Origin: Thalassoglobus polymorphus
GTDB lineage: Bacteria > Planctomycetota > Planctomycetia > Planctomycetales > Planctomycetaceae
Assembly (NCBI RefSeq): GCF_007744255.1
Contig: NZ_CP036267.1
Coordinates: 1,719,541-1,783,540, forward strand
Reading direction: 5' to 3'
DNA: 64,000 nt
Under the pieces are notes generated by a model. That model worked only from the letters and a program-made list of their open reading frames with translations, ran no database searches and was not told the origin of the DNA. The position numbers and the translations under genes are program-made. How positions within the stretch are numbered: the first letter of the stretch is position 1; each line of letters opens with the position of its first letter. Of the stretch, positions 34,040-43,647 are shown in pieces.

Positions 34040-35577
34040 CGGGCTTCTCCTGATTCGCAAATTTCCAACCCACCATGGCATTCTTGCCAAGCTTCAGCCA
34101 GAAGTTCCTCGCTTAAATGAAACCTCTGTTCTCTAAATCGGCAGATTGATTGAACAATGTCAAGCAAATCGCGGGGATCGCTTGATTTAGGTAATCTCTG
34201 CTTGTTGTAGTGCTTGTTGAGAAGCTGGGTAACAATCCAGTCGTCATACGGGAGACCTCGCTGTTCACAGCACAAGCGGAAGATCTCCCGAAACTGCTTT
34301 TCAGTAGGAGCCTTGATCGGAATTTTGTGCCGTATTCTGCGTAAAAATGCTTCGTCGACGAGGTCTTTCGGCGAAAGATTGGTTGAGAAGATCATCAACT
34401 GTTCAAACGGGACCGAAAACTTCTTTCCAGTTTCGAGTGTTAAGAAATCAGACTGCTCTTCAAGTGGCAGAATCCACCGGTTGAGTAACTCCGCTGGCTC
34501 AACAAGTTGACGACCGAAATCGTCGAGTAGAAAGACTCCACCGTTGGATTTCAGATGGAGTGGTGCTGTGTAGTATCCACTGTGTGTGTGATACCTCAGA
34601 TCGAGCATGTCTAAACTGAGTTCACCTCCAGCGATGACCACTGGACGTTTGATTTTTCGCCAGCGTTGATCAAATTCTGGTTCCGACGCAAAATGAGAAT
34701 CAAGCCCGATATTCTCTGGTTTGTTTGTACTCGAGTCGGTCACAGTCTGATGTAAACTCGGATCGAAGACTGTGATTAAGTGCCGATCCACCGACACTGC
34801 ATAGGGGACATAAATCTCACCCCCACATTCATTCATCAACGCCCCAATTGCCTTCGCCAGAACGGTTTTTCCGTTTCCAGGAGTTCCAAAAAGAAAGATC
34901 GATTGCCCACTGAGGATCGCCGGGCCCAAGCGTGCAATGAGATTTTCGTCAACGACTAACTTTCGAAATGCGTTGCGAATTTCATTAGCTGTGAGAGGCA
35001 CATTTCGTGTCGATTGGTCACGACACTGTTGAGTGTATGCGTTTAAAGAAACTGGCGCGGGGCCAACGTACCGGCATTCTTCGAACTCTTCCCGGGCTCG
35101 CTTTCTCCCCTGCTCCGTTAATAGAAATCGGTAACTTAAGCGCCCGGCCAACTCGCCCGAGCTGACTTCTAACGATCGCTCCGATTTCAAAAATGCTAAA
35201 CCATCATCGACTACCCCAAACGGCAAACGCAACTGTTTTGCGAATTCAAAACCGTTCATTGAGCCGTTGAGATAGGCCAATTTCAGGATCAGTCCTGAAA
35301 GCTGATGCAGGCTCAATCCTGATTCTTCAAGCGATTCCGGGACACGTGGCGGTCTCGGTTGCTGAGGCATTTCGTCAGCTGGCAGAGTCGTCGAAGTCGC
35401 TTTTTTTCCCGTTGTCACTTGCTCATCGACCGATTGACATATTTGCTGGACTTGCTGAATGATGCGTTCGTACAGTTCATCTGGAACATCAACCGCATCA
35501 CCTGAATAAATTTCTTCAGGTACGGGCGGATTCAGGGAAGGTTCCTCAGCAGGTTGTTGATCTGGGAAAGAAGACAT
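34036..35577 (-). CDS. AAA ATPase with N-terminal winged-helix-like region
   Basis: A 513-residue soluble P-loop ATPase. Residues about 92-165 look like a winged-helix or DNA/protein-binding domain (LSLHQLSGLILKLAYLNG to a SYRFLLTEQGRKRA wing). The ATPase core has Walker A GTPGNGKT at 231-238, Walker B GVFLLDDFG and a sensor FSTNLSPKDL, then an Arg-rich RRIRHKI. It resembles predicted ATPases of MoxR/ClpX-like chaperone families seen with Tad genes. It is translationally coupled to the TPR lipoprotein. Its client is unknown. Confidence 0.82.
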   Translation of the reverse strand: MSSFPDQQPAEEPSLNPPVPEEIYSGDAVDVPDELYERIIQQVQQICQSVDEQVTTGKKATSTTLPADEMPQQPRPPRVPESLEESGLSLHQLSGLILKLAYLNGSMNGFEFAKQLRLPFGVVDDGLAFLKSERSLEVSSGELAGRLSYRFLLTEQGRKRAREEFEECRYVGPAPVSLNAYTQQCRDQSTRNVPLTANEIRNAFRKLVVDENLIARLGPAILSGQSIFLFGTPGNGKTVLAKAIGALMNECGGEIYVPYAVSVDRHLITVFDPSLHQTVTDSSTNKPENIGLDSHFASEPEFDQRWRKIKRPVVIAGGELSLDMLDLRYHTHSGYYTAPLHLKSNGGVFLLDDFGRQLVEPAELLNRWILPLEEQSDFLTLETGKKFSVPFEQLMIFSTNLSPKDLVDEAFLRRIRHKIPIKAPTEKQFREIFRLCCEQRGLPYDDWIVTQLLNKHYNKQRLPKSSDPRDLLDIVQSICRFREQRFHLSEELLAEAWQECHGGLEICESGEAR

Positions 35578-35670
35578 GGTGAGCAAGTCCGCGATAAGAG
35601 ATCAGTTCGTCCAACAACTTGGGGCCCAAATTGTCGTTCATTGAGACAGAACAGGTCTTGAATGCGAAAG

Positions 35671-35702
35671 AAGTTCTGACCGGGAAAATCCGGGCCAGAA
35701 CT
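35671..35702 (-). terminator. Stem-loop between secreted-protein and AAA genes
   Basis: AGTTCTG plus CCGGG pairs with CCCGG and CAGAACT around AAAAT-type bases, a stem with one or two mismatches. It lies after the stop of the secreted protein gene and may end its transcript or lower readthrough into the AAA gene. Confidence 0.5.
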
Positions 35703-35726
35703 TCGTGAAAAATAAACGAACAGGCT

Positions 35727-36401
35727 TTAGCCGCCACTACCTTCCGAAGTTCCAGCACCGGTGTACTGAATCACAGGAGGCAATGCTCCTTCGTTTGCAC
35801 TTTGCAAGATGCGCTGAACTTCCACTGCAGGGCGACCGAGTGGATCGGTGACACGCGGAAGAACAGGAATCGACTGTTGATTGGCAGCCGAAGCGATCGC
35901 TTTCTCAACACTCAAGATGCGAGCATTGTTCGCATCATCCGTTGAAGCAACGGAAACATGAGCTTGACGGTGCTGCTCTGGCACATGAGACATCAACCAC
36001 GACAAGTGTTTGAATCCAGCACTGTTGAGTTGGTGTGTCTCTTCGTCAAAGTGATAATCGTAGAATGTCGTTGCTGTGACCCAGCCGTTGTGAAGCTGGA
36101 TATCGCGAAATGCCATGACCGATGCCCGGTCCTGGCACTGATACGGGTGCGGCCAGTAATGAGCTGTGTGGTATCGGTGAACAAATGTCTGGCTGGGCCC
36201 AACCGGACGTGCACGAACTGGCCACAGCTTTCCATATCGATATTTTTGACGCGCTCCCGGAGGATCACCAGCGCGAGCTTCATAGTACTCAGGTGTCCCT
36301 CGACGCAGTCCGTCTTCACTAAAGAACGGCCATCCAGCCGATGCGTTGCTTGATGCACAAAGCATCGTCAAAAGACAAGCGATCCAAGATAGGCGAATCA
36401 T
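35727..36401 (-). CDS. Secreted protein with aromatic/His-rich motif, unknown function
   Basis: A 224-residue exported protein with signal peptide 1-22 (ends ASA). The conserved-looking core is WPVRARPVGPSQTFVHRYHT, then AHYWPHPYQCQDR. A C-terminal half (GFKHLSWLMSHVPEQHRQAH to ARILSVEKAIASAANQQ) weakly resembles an OmpA-like peptidoglycan-binding fold, with a Gly/Ser-rich tail. No clear family is named. It is the first gene of the block with the AAA and TPR genes, so a role in the same envelope process is possible. GCAGG precedes the ATG. Confidence 0.7.
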   Translation of the reverse strand: MIRLSWIACLLTMLCASSNASAGWPFFSEDGLRRGTPEYYEARAGDPPGARQKYRYGKLWPVRARPVGPSQTFVHRYHTAHYWPHPYQCQDRASVMAFRDIQLHNGWVTATTFYDYHFDEETHQLNSAGFKHLSWLMSHVPEQHRQAHVSVASTDDANNARILSVEKAIASAANQQSIPVLPRVTDPLGRPAVEVQRILQSANEGALPPVIQYTGAGTSEGSGG

Positions 36402-36830
36402 CCTGCCATCCCCCCAGTTGCAGTTTCAATCCGTAAACAGTACTGCCACCCGCTGATCGACCATGTTGACGACGCCAGGAACAAACAGAAATGTCTGCCA
36501 GCGAATGTCGTGAAAGGAGTCAAATCAAGTGGAGTACCACGAGAAAGATGGCATGCCGCCATCCACATTCTTTATCGGACGCAAATCACGCCGGTCGTGA
36601 TGACAATTCTGATTTGGCTGGATGAATCGATAGAATCGACAAGCAGGAGTTGCCTGATTTGAGTTACCAACGACGAATTAGGGAGCTTCAGGTTGACTCT
36701 GGATTTTCCTGAAAATTTACTGATTTTTATTCAAGCCGCGTGAGCTTCGTCTCCTGATGACGCCAATTACAGAACTGGGAGGTTTAGCTGCACACTTCGA
36801 GTCTGCTCCCAGTGGGCGATGTTGAAATAT
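36402..36830. other. Divergent intergenic region upstream of the beta-helix gene
   Basis: About 430 bases between two divergent genes before the R2 copy. It should contain promoters for both. No gene is recognised and no clear operator was seen. Confidence 0.4.
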
Positions 36831-36913
36831 TAGAACTGATCCTGAAACCTGAACTTGCCTTCTTAAAGACTGAGGAGGGCGAACATTTCAATCGTTTCCG
36901 GATTGCTTCTAAC
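36831..36913 (+). repeat. Dispersed repeat family R2, copy 4
   Basis: It reads TTAGAACTGATCCTGAAACC, then TGAACTTGCC, GACTGAGGAGGGCG and CCGGATTGCTTCTAAC. The termini TTAGAAC/GCTTCTAA are inverted. Unlike other copies it lies 33 bases upstream of a start codon (36946). Confidence 0.75.
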
Positions 36914-36945
36914 GTTCACCAGAAATTTTTGAATCGGGAAGAATC

Positions 36946-38094
36946 ATGCAGTATCTGAAATGCACGTTACTCAGAACTCGTTTATCCATTGGGCTATTAG
37001 CCATTGGACTGTTGTGCTTGGCCGTCGATGTCGCAGTCGCAGACGATTTACAATCGAAAATTAATAAGTCTGCGGAGAATGACGTGCTGACAATCACTGA
37101 GCGACAACTCGACTCACCGCTCACCATTCAAAAACCGCTCACATTGAAAGCTGAGGCTGGCAAGGAGGTTCTCCTCGATGTGACTGCCGATCGCCCTGCC
37201 CTGCGTATTTCCGGGAAAGGTCCCGTCGTGATTGATGGAATCACCATCAAATGGCAACTTGCAACCAGCCAGGGGCGAGGTCAAGAGCCAGCCGCTGTCT
37301 GGGTTCAGGATTGCCCCGTCACTTTCAAAAACTGCAAAGTGATCGCCAGTGGGAATGCAAAGCGCTGCCCCACCGCCCTGCTCGGGGCAGGTTTCTCGAA
37401 AGTGAATGTCGAAGGCTGTCGCTTCGAAGGATTTGAATTCACAGTCAATTGCGCTGGCGGAGCGGAAATGACCATGACCGATTGCGAACTCATCAATCCC
37501 GGACATTGTGGAGCGTCGGTCTTTTCAGGATCGACACTCGAAGTCACCCGAACACTGGTGACAGGCTCAAAATATCATGGCCTGCGGAGTTCGGGAGGAA
37601 CAATTGACATTCACGACAACTTGATCATTGCCAACAAAAATCGCGGGATCTACCTGGGGAACAAGGCAGCACTCGGTCGCGTTCATAATAATGTGATTGC
37701 CGATAACGGAACCGGCATCAGTGCGTTTGGCGGGTCTGAAGTCGTGATCGAAAACAACGTCTTCTCTGGCAACGAGTATTCCGGGGTCGATTCACGCTCC
37801 TCATGTCCGCTCAATGTGAAAAATAACATCTTCACAGGAAACGTTTATGGTTTCGTTCTCTTCAAAGACGAAGGTCGAAACACATTGAAACTGGGGGCGA
37901 ATTGCTTCTGGGATAACGAGACCGATCTCAAAGACATCGCTGCACCAGAATCAATCCTGCGAGTTGACCCAGAAATCAACAACGCCGATGCAGGCGACTT
38001 CTCGGCAAAAGCTGAGGCCGTTAAAAAAATGGGGCTTGAAAAAACAGCGACAATCTCTGGACTGTGGAAGAAGCACTTGGTCCACCAAAGGTAA
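36946..38094 (+). CDS. Secreted right-handed beta-helix protein
   Basis: A 382-residue exported protein. After a signal peptide (ends VAVADD) the sequence holds short repeated coils such as FKNCKVIASGNAKRC, DIHDNLIIANKNRGIYLGN, RVHNNVIADNGTGISAFGG and IENNVFSGNEYSGVDSRSS. This is the pattern of pectate-lyase-like/NosD parallel beta-helices, probably carbohydrate-binding or lyase. No catalytic residues are identified. GGGAAG before the ATG at 36946 is a plausible ribosome site. It has its own promoter region, with an R2 repeat in it. Confidence 0.88.
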   Translation: MQYLKCTLLRTRLSIGLLAIGLLCLAVDVAVADDLQSKINKSAENDVLTITERQLDSPLTIQKPLTLKAEAGKEVLLDVTADRPALRISGKGPVVIDGITIKWQLATSQGRGQEPAAVWVQDCPVTFKNCKVIASGNAKRCPTALLGAGFSKVNVEGCRFEGFEFTVNCAGGAEMTMTDCELINPGHCGASVFSGSTLEVTRTLVTGSKYHGLRSSGGTIDIHDNLIIANKNRGIYLGNKAALGRVHNNVIADNGTGISAFGGSEVVIENNVFSGNEYSGVDSRSSCPLNVKNNIFTGNVYGFVLFKDEGRNTLKLGANCFWDNETDLKDIAAPESILRVDPEINNADAGDFSAKAEAVKKMGLEKTATISGLWKKHLVHQR

Positions 38095-38269
38095 GCAACA
38101 TTGGCCAGAGCATTTTCGGTGCTTGTCGAAAGTTACACGAAGCCTGAAAGCGATCTTTGAAGAGAGATTCTCTCTGAGACATTCTCGCCAGCGCGAACAA
38201 ATTCGTTATTCTTTTGTCAACGAACAGAGGTGGATGAGAACTTTGGGATGACGATGGAATGAGCGCAGA

Positions 38270-38905
38270 ATGACTGTGGCGAATGTAATTCGGCAGCTTT
38301 TTGAAGATGGACGGTTGGTTCTGCAAACGGATCAGCGGCCAACGCTGGGCGAAATTTGTAAGGGGGTTGATGTTGTTGTCGAATTCGAGCCAGTCTTTCG
38401 TCAAACGCTGGCACTGACTCCGCCCGATATTGCTCAAGATGCTGTGTCGTGGAGCGTCGAACAGTTTTATCTGATTGCACAACGGGTTGCGTATCAGCAT
38501 CTTGACCAGAATCGAATTGAGTTCCATTTTGATGCGCCGCCTGCAGACGCTCTTTATTCCGTTGATCTCCTGTTTCGGTTTCTCCCGGATCTTCTACGAC
38601 TTTCGCAATCGACAGATGTTAACGCTTCACTTACTGAGAGGCTCATGAACCTGGCAACCGATTGGCCTTTGTCATCAGTCGGGATTGCACTCTCTGCGGA
38701 ACCAGAGGTACAAGCAATTCTTGATTGTCGAAGCTTGCGGATTTTGTACGTGGACCGGATCATTGCTGCTGGCGATGTCGATCGGCTTTCGCATTCTGAA
38801 ATTCGAAACGATGTGCGAGCAGCCATTGGAGCGAACCCACAACTCTCTCCGAAGCTCTCCGAGTGTTTGCTGACAACCTTCCAAAACGAAACTGACGAAA
38901 CGTGA
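38270..38905 (+). CDS. Ternary-system small protein A (bpX-like), first gene of the operon
   Basis: A 211-residue soluble protein of unknown fold, without signal or membrane segments. It is mostly helical with Leu/Asp-rich segments, such as VDLLFRFLPDLLRLSQSTD in its second half. Its stop TGA overlaps the GTG start of the MoxR gene (GTGA). I assign it to the operon by position. Classical MoxR-vWA-propeller operons carry small extra proteins named bpX0-bpX5; I believe this is one of them but cannot say which. Confidence 0.7.
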   Translation: MTVANVIRQLFEDGRLVLQTDQRPTLGEICKGVDVVVEFEPVFRQTLALTPPDIAQDAVSWSVEQFYLIAQRVAYQHLDQNRIEFHFDAPPADALYSVDLLFRFLPDLLRLSQSTDVNASLTERLMNLATDWPLSSVGIALSAEPEVQAILDCRSLRILYVDRIIAAGDVDRLSHSEIRNDVRAAIGANPQLSPKLSECLLTTFQNETDET

Positions 38906-40086
38906 GTGATATGAATTCAGGGCAGCAGGCGATTGAGAAAGCACAGATGCTCACTGACAATGTGCTGACGCCGATGAAGCGGGCATTTGTTGGTAAGGAT
39001 GAAATCATCGACTTGTTAGCGGTTTCGCTGGTGGGGCGTGAGAATCTGTTTCTCATGGGGCCACCTGGGACTGCGAAGAGTGCGTTGGTGAATCACCTGG
39101 CTGCGCGGATTCAGGGAAAGTCGTTCGACTATTTGCTCACTCGATTTACCGAACCGAACGAGCTTTTCGGTCCGTTCGATATCCGTAAGCTTCGCGAGGG
39201 TGAGTTGATCACGAACAAGGAAGGAATGCTTCCTGAAGCAGACCTGATTTTTCTGGATGAATTGCTCAATGCAAATAGTGCTGTACTGAATAGTTTATTG
39301 ATGGCACTGAATGAACGCATATTCCGGCGAGGTCGTGAAACGATTCAGATGCCGATGCTGATGGTCGTTGGAGCGAGCAATCAACTCCCGGAAGATGAAG
39401 CGCTTCGGGCATTGTTTGATCGATTCCTGTTGCGAGTCGTGTGTGACAACGTTCCGCAAGAGCAACTGCAAGATGTCATCGCAGCTGGGTGGACGCTCGA
39501 ACAACAGAGAGCGGAAAGTAATGGACATGCAAATAGTGATCATGCCAACGAGACAGTGAGCGTCGACGATATTCGGTTGATTCAGTCCGCTGTCAATCAG
39601 GTGGATGTGTCAACTGTTCGGCAGCCGTATGTCGAACTGGTCCAGCGATTGCGACACGCAGGCGTGACAGTCTCGGATCGTCGAGCTGTGAAGTTTCAAC
39701 GATTACTCGCAGCGAGTGCTTTGTTGTGCGGGCGAATGGTTGCGAACCCGTCAGACTTGTGGATTCTCCGCTACACCTGGGAAACAGAAGAACAGCAGGA
39801 AGTTTTGGCGACACTGGTTAGTGAGGCAATCAACCGCGCCTCCGGTGAAGTTAATGATTCACCTCATCCAAGGTCAAAGTCGAACCATGCTCCGGATGCC
39901 GAAGCGTTGGCACTCGACCTGGACCGGATTGAACGACGGCTCGAACAGGAATTAGGAGCAACGGATCTGTCCTATGTGCAAGATCAACTGTCAGTGCTGT
40001 CCGGTCGTTGTGAGTGGGTTGATAGTGAACAGACGAAGACGTTTTTGAAAGACCGTTTGAAAATAATTTGGGACCGACTTATGTAG
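38902..40086 (+). CDS. MoxR-type AAA+ ATPase of the ternary system
   Basis: A 394-residue AAA+ ATPase of the MoxR/RavA class. Walker A is GPPGTAKS (53-60), Walker B LIFLDE (115-120), sensor 1 is GASNQLP near 158, and the arginine finger lies in LFDRFLLR (171-178). The C-terminal ~130 residues are helical. MoxR ATPases act as chaperones that remodel a partner, commonly a vWA protein, which is encoded two genes downstream. GTG 38902 gives the overlap with the previous gene; ATG 38911 is an alternative. About 120 bases separate it from the next gene. Confidence 0.92.
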   Translation: MSDMNSGQQAIEKAQMLTDNVLTPMKRAFVGKDEIIDLLAVSLVGRENLFLMGPPGTAKSALVNHLAARIQGKSFDYLLTRFTEPNELFGPFDIRKLREGELITNKEGMLPEADLIFLDELLNANSAVLNSLLMALNERIFRRGRETIQMPMLMVVGASNQLPEDEALRALFDRFLLRVVCDNVPQEQLQDVIAAGWTLEQQRAESNGHANSDHANETVSVDDIRLIQSAVNQVDVSTVRQPYVELVQRLRHAGVTVSDRRAVKFQRLLAASALLCGRMVANPSDLWILRYTWETEEQQEVLATLVSEAINRASGEVNDSPHPRSKSNHAPDAEALALDLDRIERRLEQELGATDLSYVQDQLSVLSGRCEWVDSEQTKTFLKDRLKIIWDRLM

Positions 40087-40208
40087 TGCAGCTTGCTTTT
40101 CACGAAGCTTCACTTAAAGACCAGTTCGAACCATGACCTCGTCGGGGACTTTTAGTGGCTGACGAAGTTTGATGAGGAATATCGATTCATTTCAATCGAC
40201 GAGAAGCT

Positions 40209-40943
40209 ATGAAATCATTGTGGGCTGCCCGAATCTCGAAAAACTGCGAAACGGCCCTCGGACGGTTACGTCTCATTCCGGGCATTGAAGTTTTAGAATC
40301 CGAGTCAAGCTGGTGGTTGCGCGGTTCCACACTCACTGATGAATTGCAACTCAAATTACGCACGCTGCCAGATGGTGAGTTGTTTCGAGTTCTAGAAGAC
40401 GGACAGCTTATCCCGATCGATCTGCGAGTCCCGCATGGAGTACTGCCGGATGGGGATTGGAGACCGATCCGAGAGGTGATCTCTCCTTCTTTACCTGTCA
40501 CTCTCTTTGCCGGGAAGGTTGCTGAGCAAGCTCAATTGAAACTTCTGAGTTCTTATGATGAGCAGGCTGCGAATGTTTTACTGGTCCCATTTCAGGCGTT
40601 GTATCAATGGGGACAGACTGCTCCGTTGATTCGCTTAACGCCTTTACGGTTTGCGACACGACTGGATGGAACCACCATTGTGTGTGGGACTCCACTCCCG
40701 TCGATTCGCGGTCAGTTTTTCGTCGAGCGTGACGGAATTGCGATTGTCGCCGGTCGGGCTTGCTCCCCTGCCCTTTCAACGACCATGCTCGCTGGAAGAT
40801 GGGGATTGGAGGCAGGGGACCTCTGCTTGTGGGACGACGAAGGGCAACAACTGATCCCATCCGGCCAGTTCATTGCCTGCGGACGTTCTGCGTTGCAGTC
40901 GACGTGTGACGCTTTGAGGAGAGGTGTTGATGTCTCAGAGTGA
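40209..40943 (+). CDS. Ternary-system small protein B (bpX-like)
   Basis: A 244-residue protein with strand-rich segments and motifs such as GSTLTDELQLKLRTLPDG (near 39-56), RFATRLDGTTIVCGTPLPSI and the C-terminal FIACGRSALQ. It does not match a family I can name with certainty; it looks like the small bpX protein that stands between the MoxR and vWA genes of such operons. Its stop lies 14 bases inside the vWA gene, whose ribosome site GAGGAGAGG is within this coding sequence. Confidence 0.7.
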   Translation: MKSLWAARISKNCETALGRLRLIPGIEVLESESSWWLRGSTLTDELQLKLRTLPDGELFRVLEDGQLIPIDLRVPHGVLPDGDWRPIREVISPSLPVTLFAGKVAEQAQLKLLSSYDEQAANVLLVPFQALYQWGQTAPLIRLTPLRFATRLDGTTIVCGTPLPSIRGQFFVERDGIAIVAGRACSPALSTTMLAGRWGLEAGDLCLWDDEGQQLIPSGQFIACGRSALQSTCDALRRGVDVSE

Positions 40944-43647
40944 ATTGGCCCGGCACTACCTGACGCCATCAAATTCGTCATTCTGGGTATGGTCGAAGTC
41001 AGGGAAAGAAATTGAATGGATCGACGGTTCCACAATCGCCTTTCGTGAAGAGGTGCTCGCCTGTTTGAGGCGGTTGCAAGCCGATGGCTTCGCCCCCTTC
41101 GACATGATCGTCTTGATGCTGGCAGTCTTGCGCAGCTCGTGGGGACCTGATGCAACACAGCTGAAGTTTTTGACGAATGCGATGGGAGCGGGGTCGAAAA
41201 TGAGATCGGCCCAATGGTCTGAAACGTTAACGGCACTGGAACGAATTTCAAACTTGTCACCCGATTTGAAATCGTCAACGGAAGCGAAATCAGAACTGAT
41301 CGCCATGGTTCTGGAGAAGCACAAGCTTCGCGCGACTCCGGAACTCTCGGGAGCTGTGATTGACGAGGTCGTGCAGGGATTCCCTTATGAACTGAATCAC
41401 AACTATGAATTCATCAAGTCGACAGGTGACTGGATTCGCGAGTTGCGTGGTCTGTGTGATGGGATGGTGTGGGTCACCGAGGAGACGCTTCGCTTTCGGC
41501 TTGAGACAAGTCTGGCTCAAGCCCCCCTGCCCGTTCCAGAAATTGAAGAACTTGAAACGCTTCCGAAATTCAGCTTCAAAACGTTTTTAGAGCAACTGGA
41601 AAATGATGACGAACTAGCTGGTCTGGCGAAACTCACGCGTCAGTTGATGGCAGTGGTGCATCTTCCGAAGCAGGTTCAGGATGAAGACGATTTACCGCTT
41701 GGCGGGGTCTCGGATATCTCGAATCGTGGGCCGCTTGATCGGTTGCTCGTCAGCGAACTTGCCAACGATGACGACATTTTAATGACGCGTGTCGCATTGA
41801 AGGAAGCGTTGTTTTTAAGGCGGGAAGCAGCCGTTTCCAATCCTCCGCAGCGCCGAATGATTTTTCTTGATGTCGGCTTGAGAATGTGGGGGCTGCCGCG
41901 TCTCTTTTCAACGAGTGTCGCACTCTCGCTGGCCGCCATCACCAAGAATGATTGTCAGATGCTTCGCGCGCGAGGAGCGGAAGTGGCATCTGTTGATTTC
42001 ACAACGCGTGATGGCTTGATGGAACATCTCGCCGCTCTCGAGTCAGAAGTCCATCCGGGGGACTCGCTCCCCTTGTTTCGTCGGGAAGTTGACTCATCAC
42101 AAGACGAAGTCATTTACGTTCTCGGAGAAGATGTCTTCGCTGACGAAGAATTTCGCCGCATGTTACGGGAGAACCATCCCGAGTCTTATTACGTCGCAAC
42201 GGTCAATCGCCGTGGTCGGTTTCAGTTGTTTTCGTACAGCCCGCGCGGAGAAAGGCTTGTCCGTGAAGCATTGCTGGACTTAGATATTCTCTTCCCGAAA
42301 GAGTCGAAACAAGTTGAGCAGTCGCTGATCGATGAACGCCTGGCTCACGATTTGCCAGCGTTGATGCGGCTCAAAAAAAATCCTCTCAGGTTGTCACACA
42401 ACGTTGATCCAAAGCGGATTGTTGAGATCACTTCTACTGCAACAGGCGAACAAACAGGAGTGTTGGCGATTACTCACGATCGCCGTCTCATGTGGTGGGA
42501 TGCGAAAAAACGGGGAGCCAGACAACTCTTGGCAGAGGTTCCGCCGGGAGGATTCTTATGCGTCAAGATTGACTCTGAAGTTGTTTACGCCGTGAGTGGG
42601 CACAAAGACAATCACAACCGCTGCCTGATCTGGTTTGAGACCACTACTTTAGAATGCCAGAGACTTCCTCTTGATTGTCCACGAAACGGATTACTTGATG
42701 TTGCGATTCATGCTGGCATGGTGATGCTGATTTTTCCCGACGTCGTCCATTTCTTTCACGGAACCGATGGGGCAAAACGTAAGACCTTTCCGGTTCATGA
42801 TATGACCTGGATTAGCTCACGTTTTTTTCTTGTACGCAATAGCTTTATCGGCGCCCTCAGTTACGACGGGATCTCTCCACGTATTGAGAATTTATTTGAT
42901 ATCGAAGACAAAAGAATGCCGCAGAAAATCTTTGATTCAGAAGCTGCGAATGGGCCGGTGTTTCTTTTTGACGATGGAGACTATTTCATTCCTCCGGACA
43001 AGTTTGAAAAGGGACGACAATCTTTGACGTATCCTCCTACGGTCAGCGAGGTCTCACTCGATGGCAGTCAGTTTGTGCTAAGTGATCCAGCAGATCCTTA
43101 TCAGTGTCAAGTCGTTTCAATTGCTGGCAATCACGTCGACACTGTTCGTGCGGTTCCTGGTCAGTATTTTGTGCGATACGCGCTACATTCGTTGCGACAG
43201 CTTTCACTTCGTGTGAAACTCTTGAACGTCGGAGTCAGCAGCGGGGAGCTCATCTTCCGGAATGCCAAAGGGTTCCCTTACAGGATCGGACTCAGTTCCA
43301 AAAATGAGCGAATGGAGCTTCAACCCGCAAAGGAACTCCTTCCGATGCTCAATCAGAATTTTGAACCGTTCAAAGGAAGTTTTGAGGGGCGGTTTCAGCT
43401 CAAGCAGGCGACATGGAATGACGGGAGCCTCGCCATCCTTGATTCTCGGGGAATGTTGCACCTGCGAAGTAGTGACAACTCCATCCCGGAGCTTTCACTC
43501 GTGCTGTATGACTCAAACGTCTCTGGTTGGTGTGCGGATGGAACCTGTTTTGGTGATGAATACTTTCACATCGACGGATGTGAAAAAGTCCCTGCAGAAA
43601 CGATCTACGAGAATGTCCTCAAACCGTTTGTCTGGACGTTACGATGA
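40930..43647 (+). CDS. Ternary-system vWA-like and beta-propeller protein
   Basis: A 905-residue soluble protein. Residues about 1-240 are helical. A conserved GGVSDISNRGPLDRLLVSEL segment (from about 258) leads to a vWA-like domain at about 309-440, where the metal-ion site reads DVGLRMWG instead of DxSxS, so metal binding is probably lost. From about 480 to the end the sequence is strand-rich and repeats (VLAITHDRRLMWW, VYAVSGHKDNHNRCLIW, HLRSSDNSIPELSLVL), as in a beta-propeller. It should be the partner remodelled by the MoxR ATPase. ATG 40930 has GAGGAGAGG upstream; TTG 40924 is less likely. Confidence 0.82.
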   Translation: MSQSELARHYLTPSNSSFWVWSKSGKEIEWIDGSTIAFREEVLACLRRLQADGFAPFDMIVLMLAVLRSSWGPDATQLKFLTNAMGAGSKMRSAQWSETLTALERISNLSPDLKSSTEAKSELIAMVLEKHKLRATPELSGAVIDEVVQGFPYELNHNYEFIKSTGDWIRELRGLCDGMVWVTEETLRFRLETSLAQAPLPVPEIEELETLPKFSFKTFLEQLENDDELAGLAKLTRQLMAVVHLPKQVQDEDDLPLGGVSDISNRGPLDRLLVSELANDDDILMTRVALKEALFLRREAAVSNPPQRRMIFLDVGLRMWGLPRLFSTSVALSLAAITKNDCQMLRARGAEVASVDFTTRDGLMEHLAALESEVHPGDSLPLFRREVDSSQDEVIYVLGEDVFADEEFRRMLRENHPESYYVATVNRRGRFQLFSYSPRGERLVREALLDLDILFPKESKQVEQSLIDERLAHDLPALMRLKKNPLRLSHNVDPKRIVEITSTATGEQTGVLAITHDRRLMWWDAKKRGARQLLAEVPPGGFLCVKIDSEVVYAVSGHKDNHNRCLIWFETTTLECQRLPLDCPRNGLLDVAIHAGMVMLIFPDVVHFFHGTDGAKRKTFPVHDMTWISSRFFLVRNSFIGALSYDGISPRIENLFDIEDKRMPQKIFDSEAANGPVFLFDDGDYFIPPDKFEKGRQSLTYPPTVSEVSLDGSQFVLSDPADPYQCQVVSIAGNHVDTVRAVPGQYFVRYALHSLRQLSLRVKLLNVGVSSGELIFRNAKGFPYRIGLSSKNERMELQPAKELLPMLNQNFEPFKGSFEGRFQLKQATWNDGSLAILDSRGMLHLRSSDNSIPELSLVLYDSNVSGWCADGTCFGDEYFHIDGCEKVPAETIYENVLKPFVWTLR

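Noticed and set aside
38104-38215. Possible R1 copy after the beta-helix gene (AGAGCATTTTCGGTGC and CTCGCCAGCGCGAACA)
   Set aside because: Only two short blocks match and the core is missing; cannot be told from chance.
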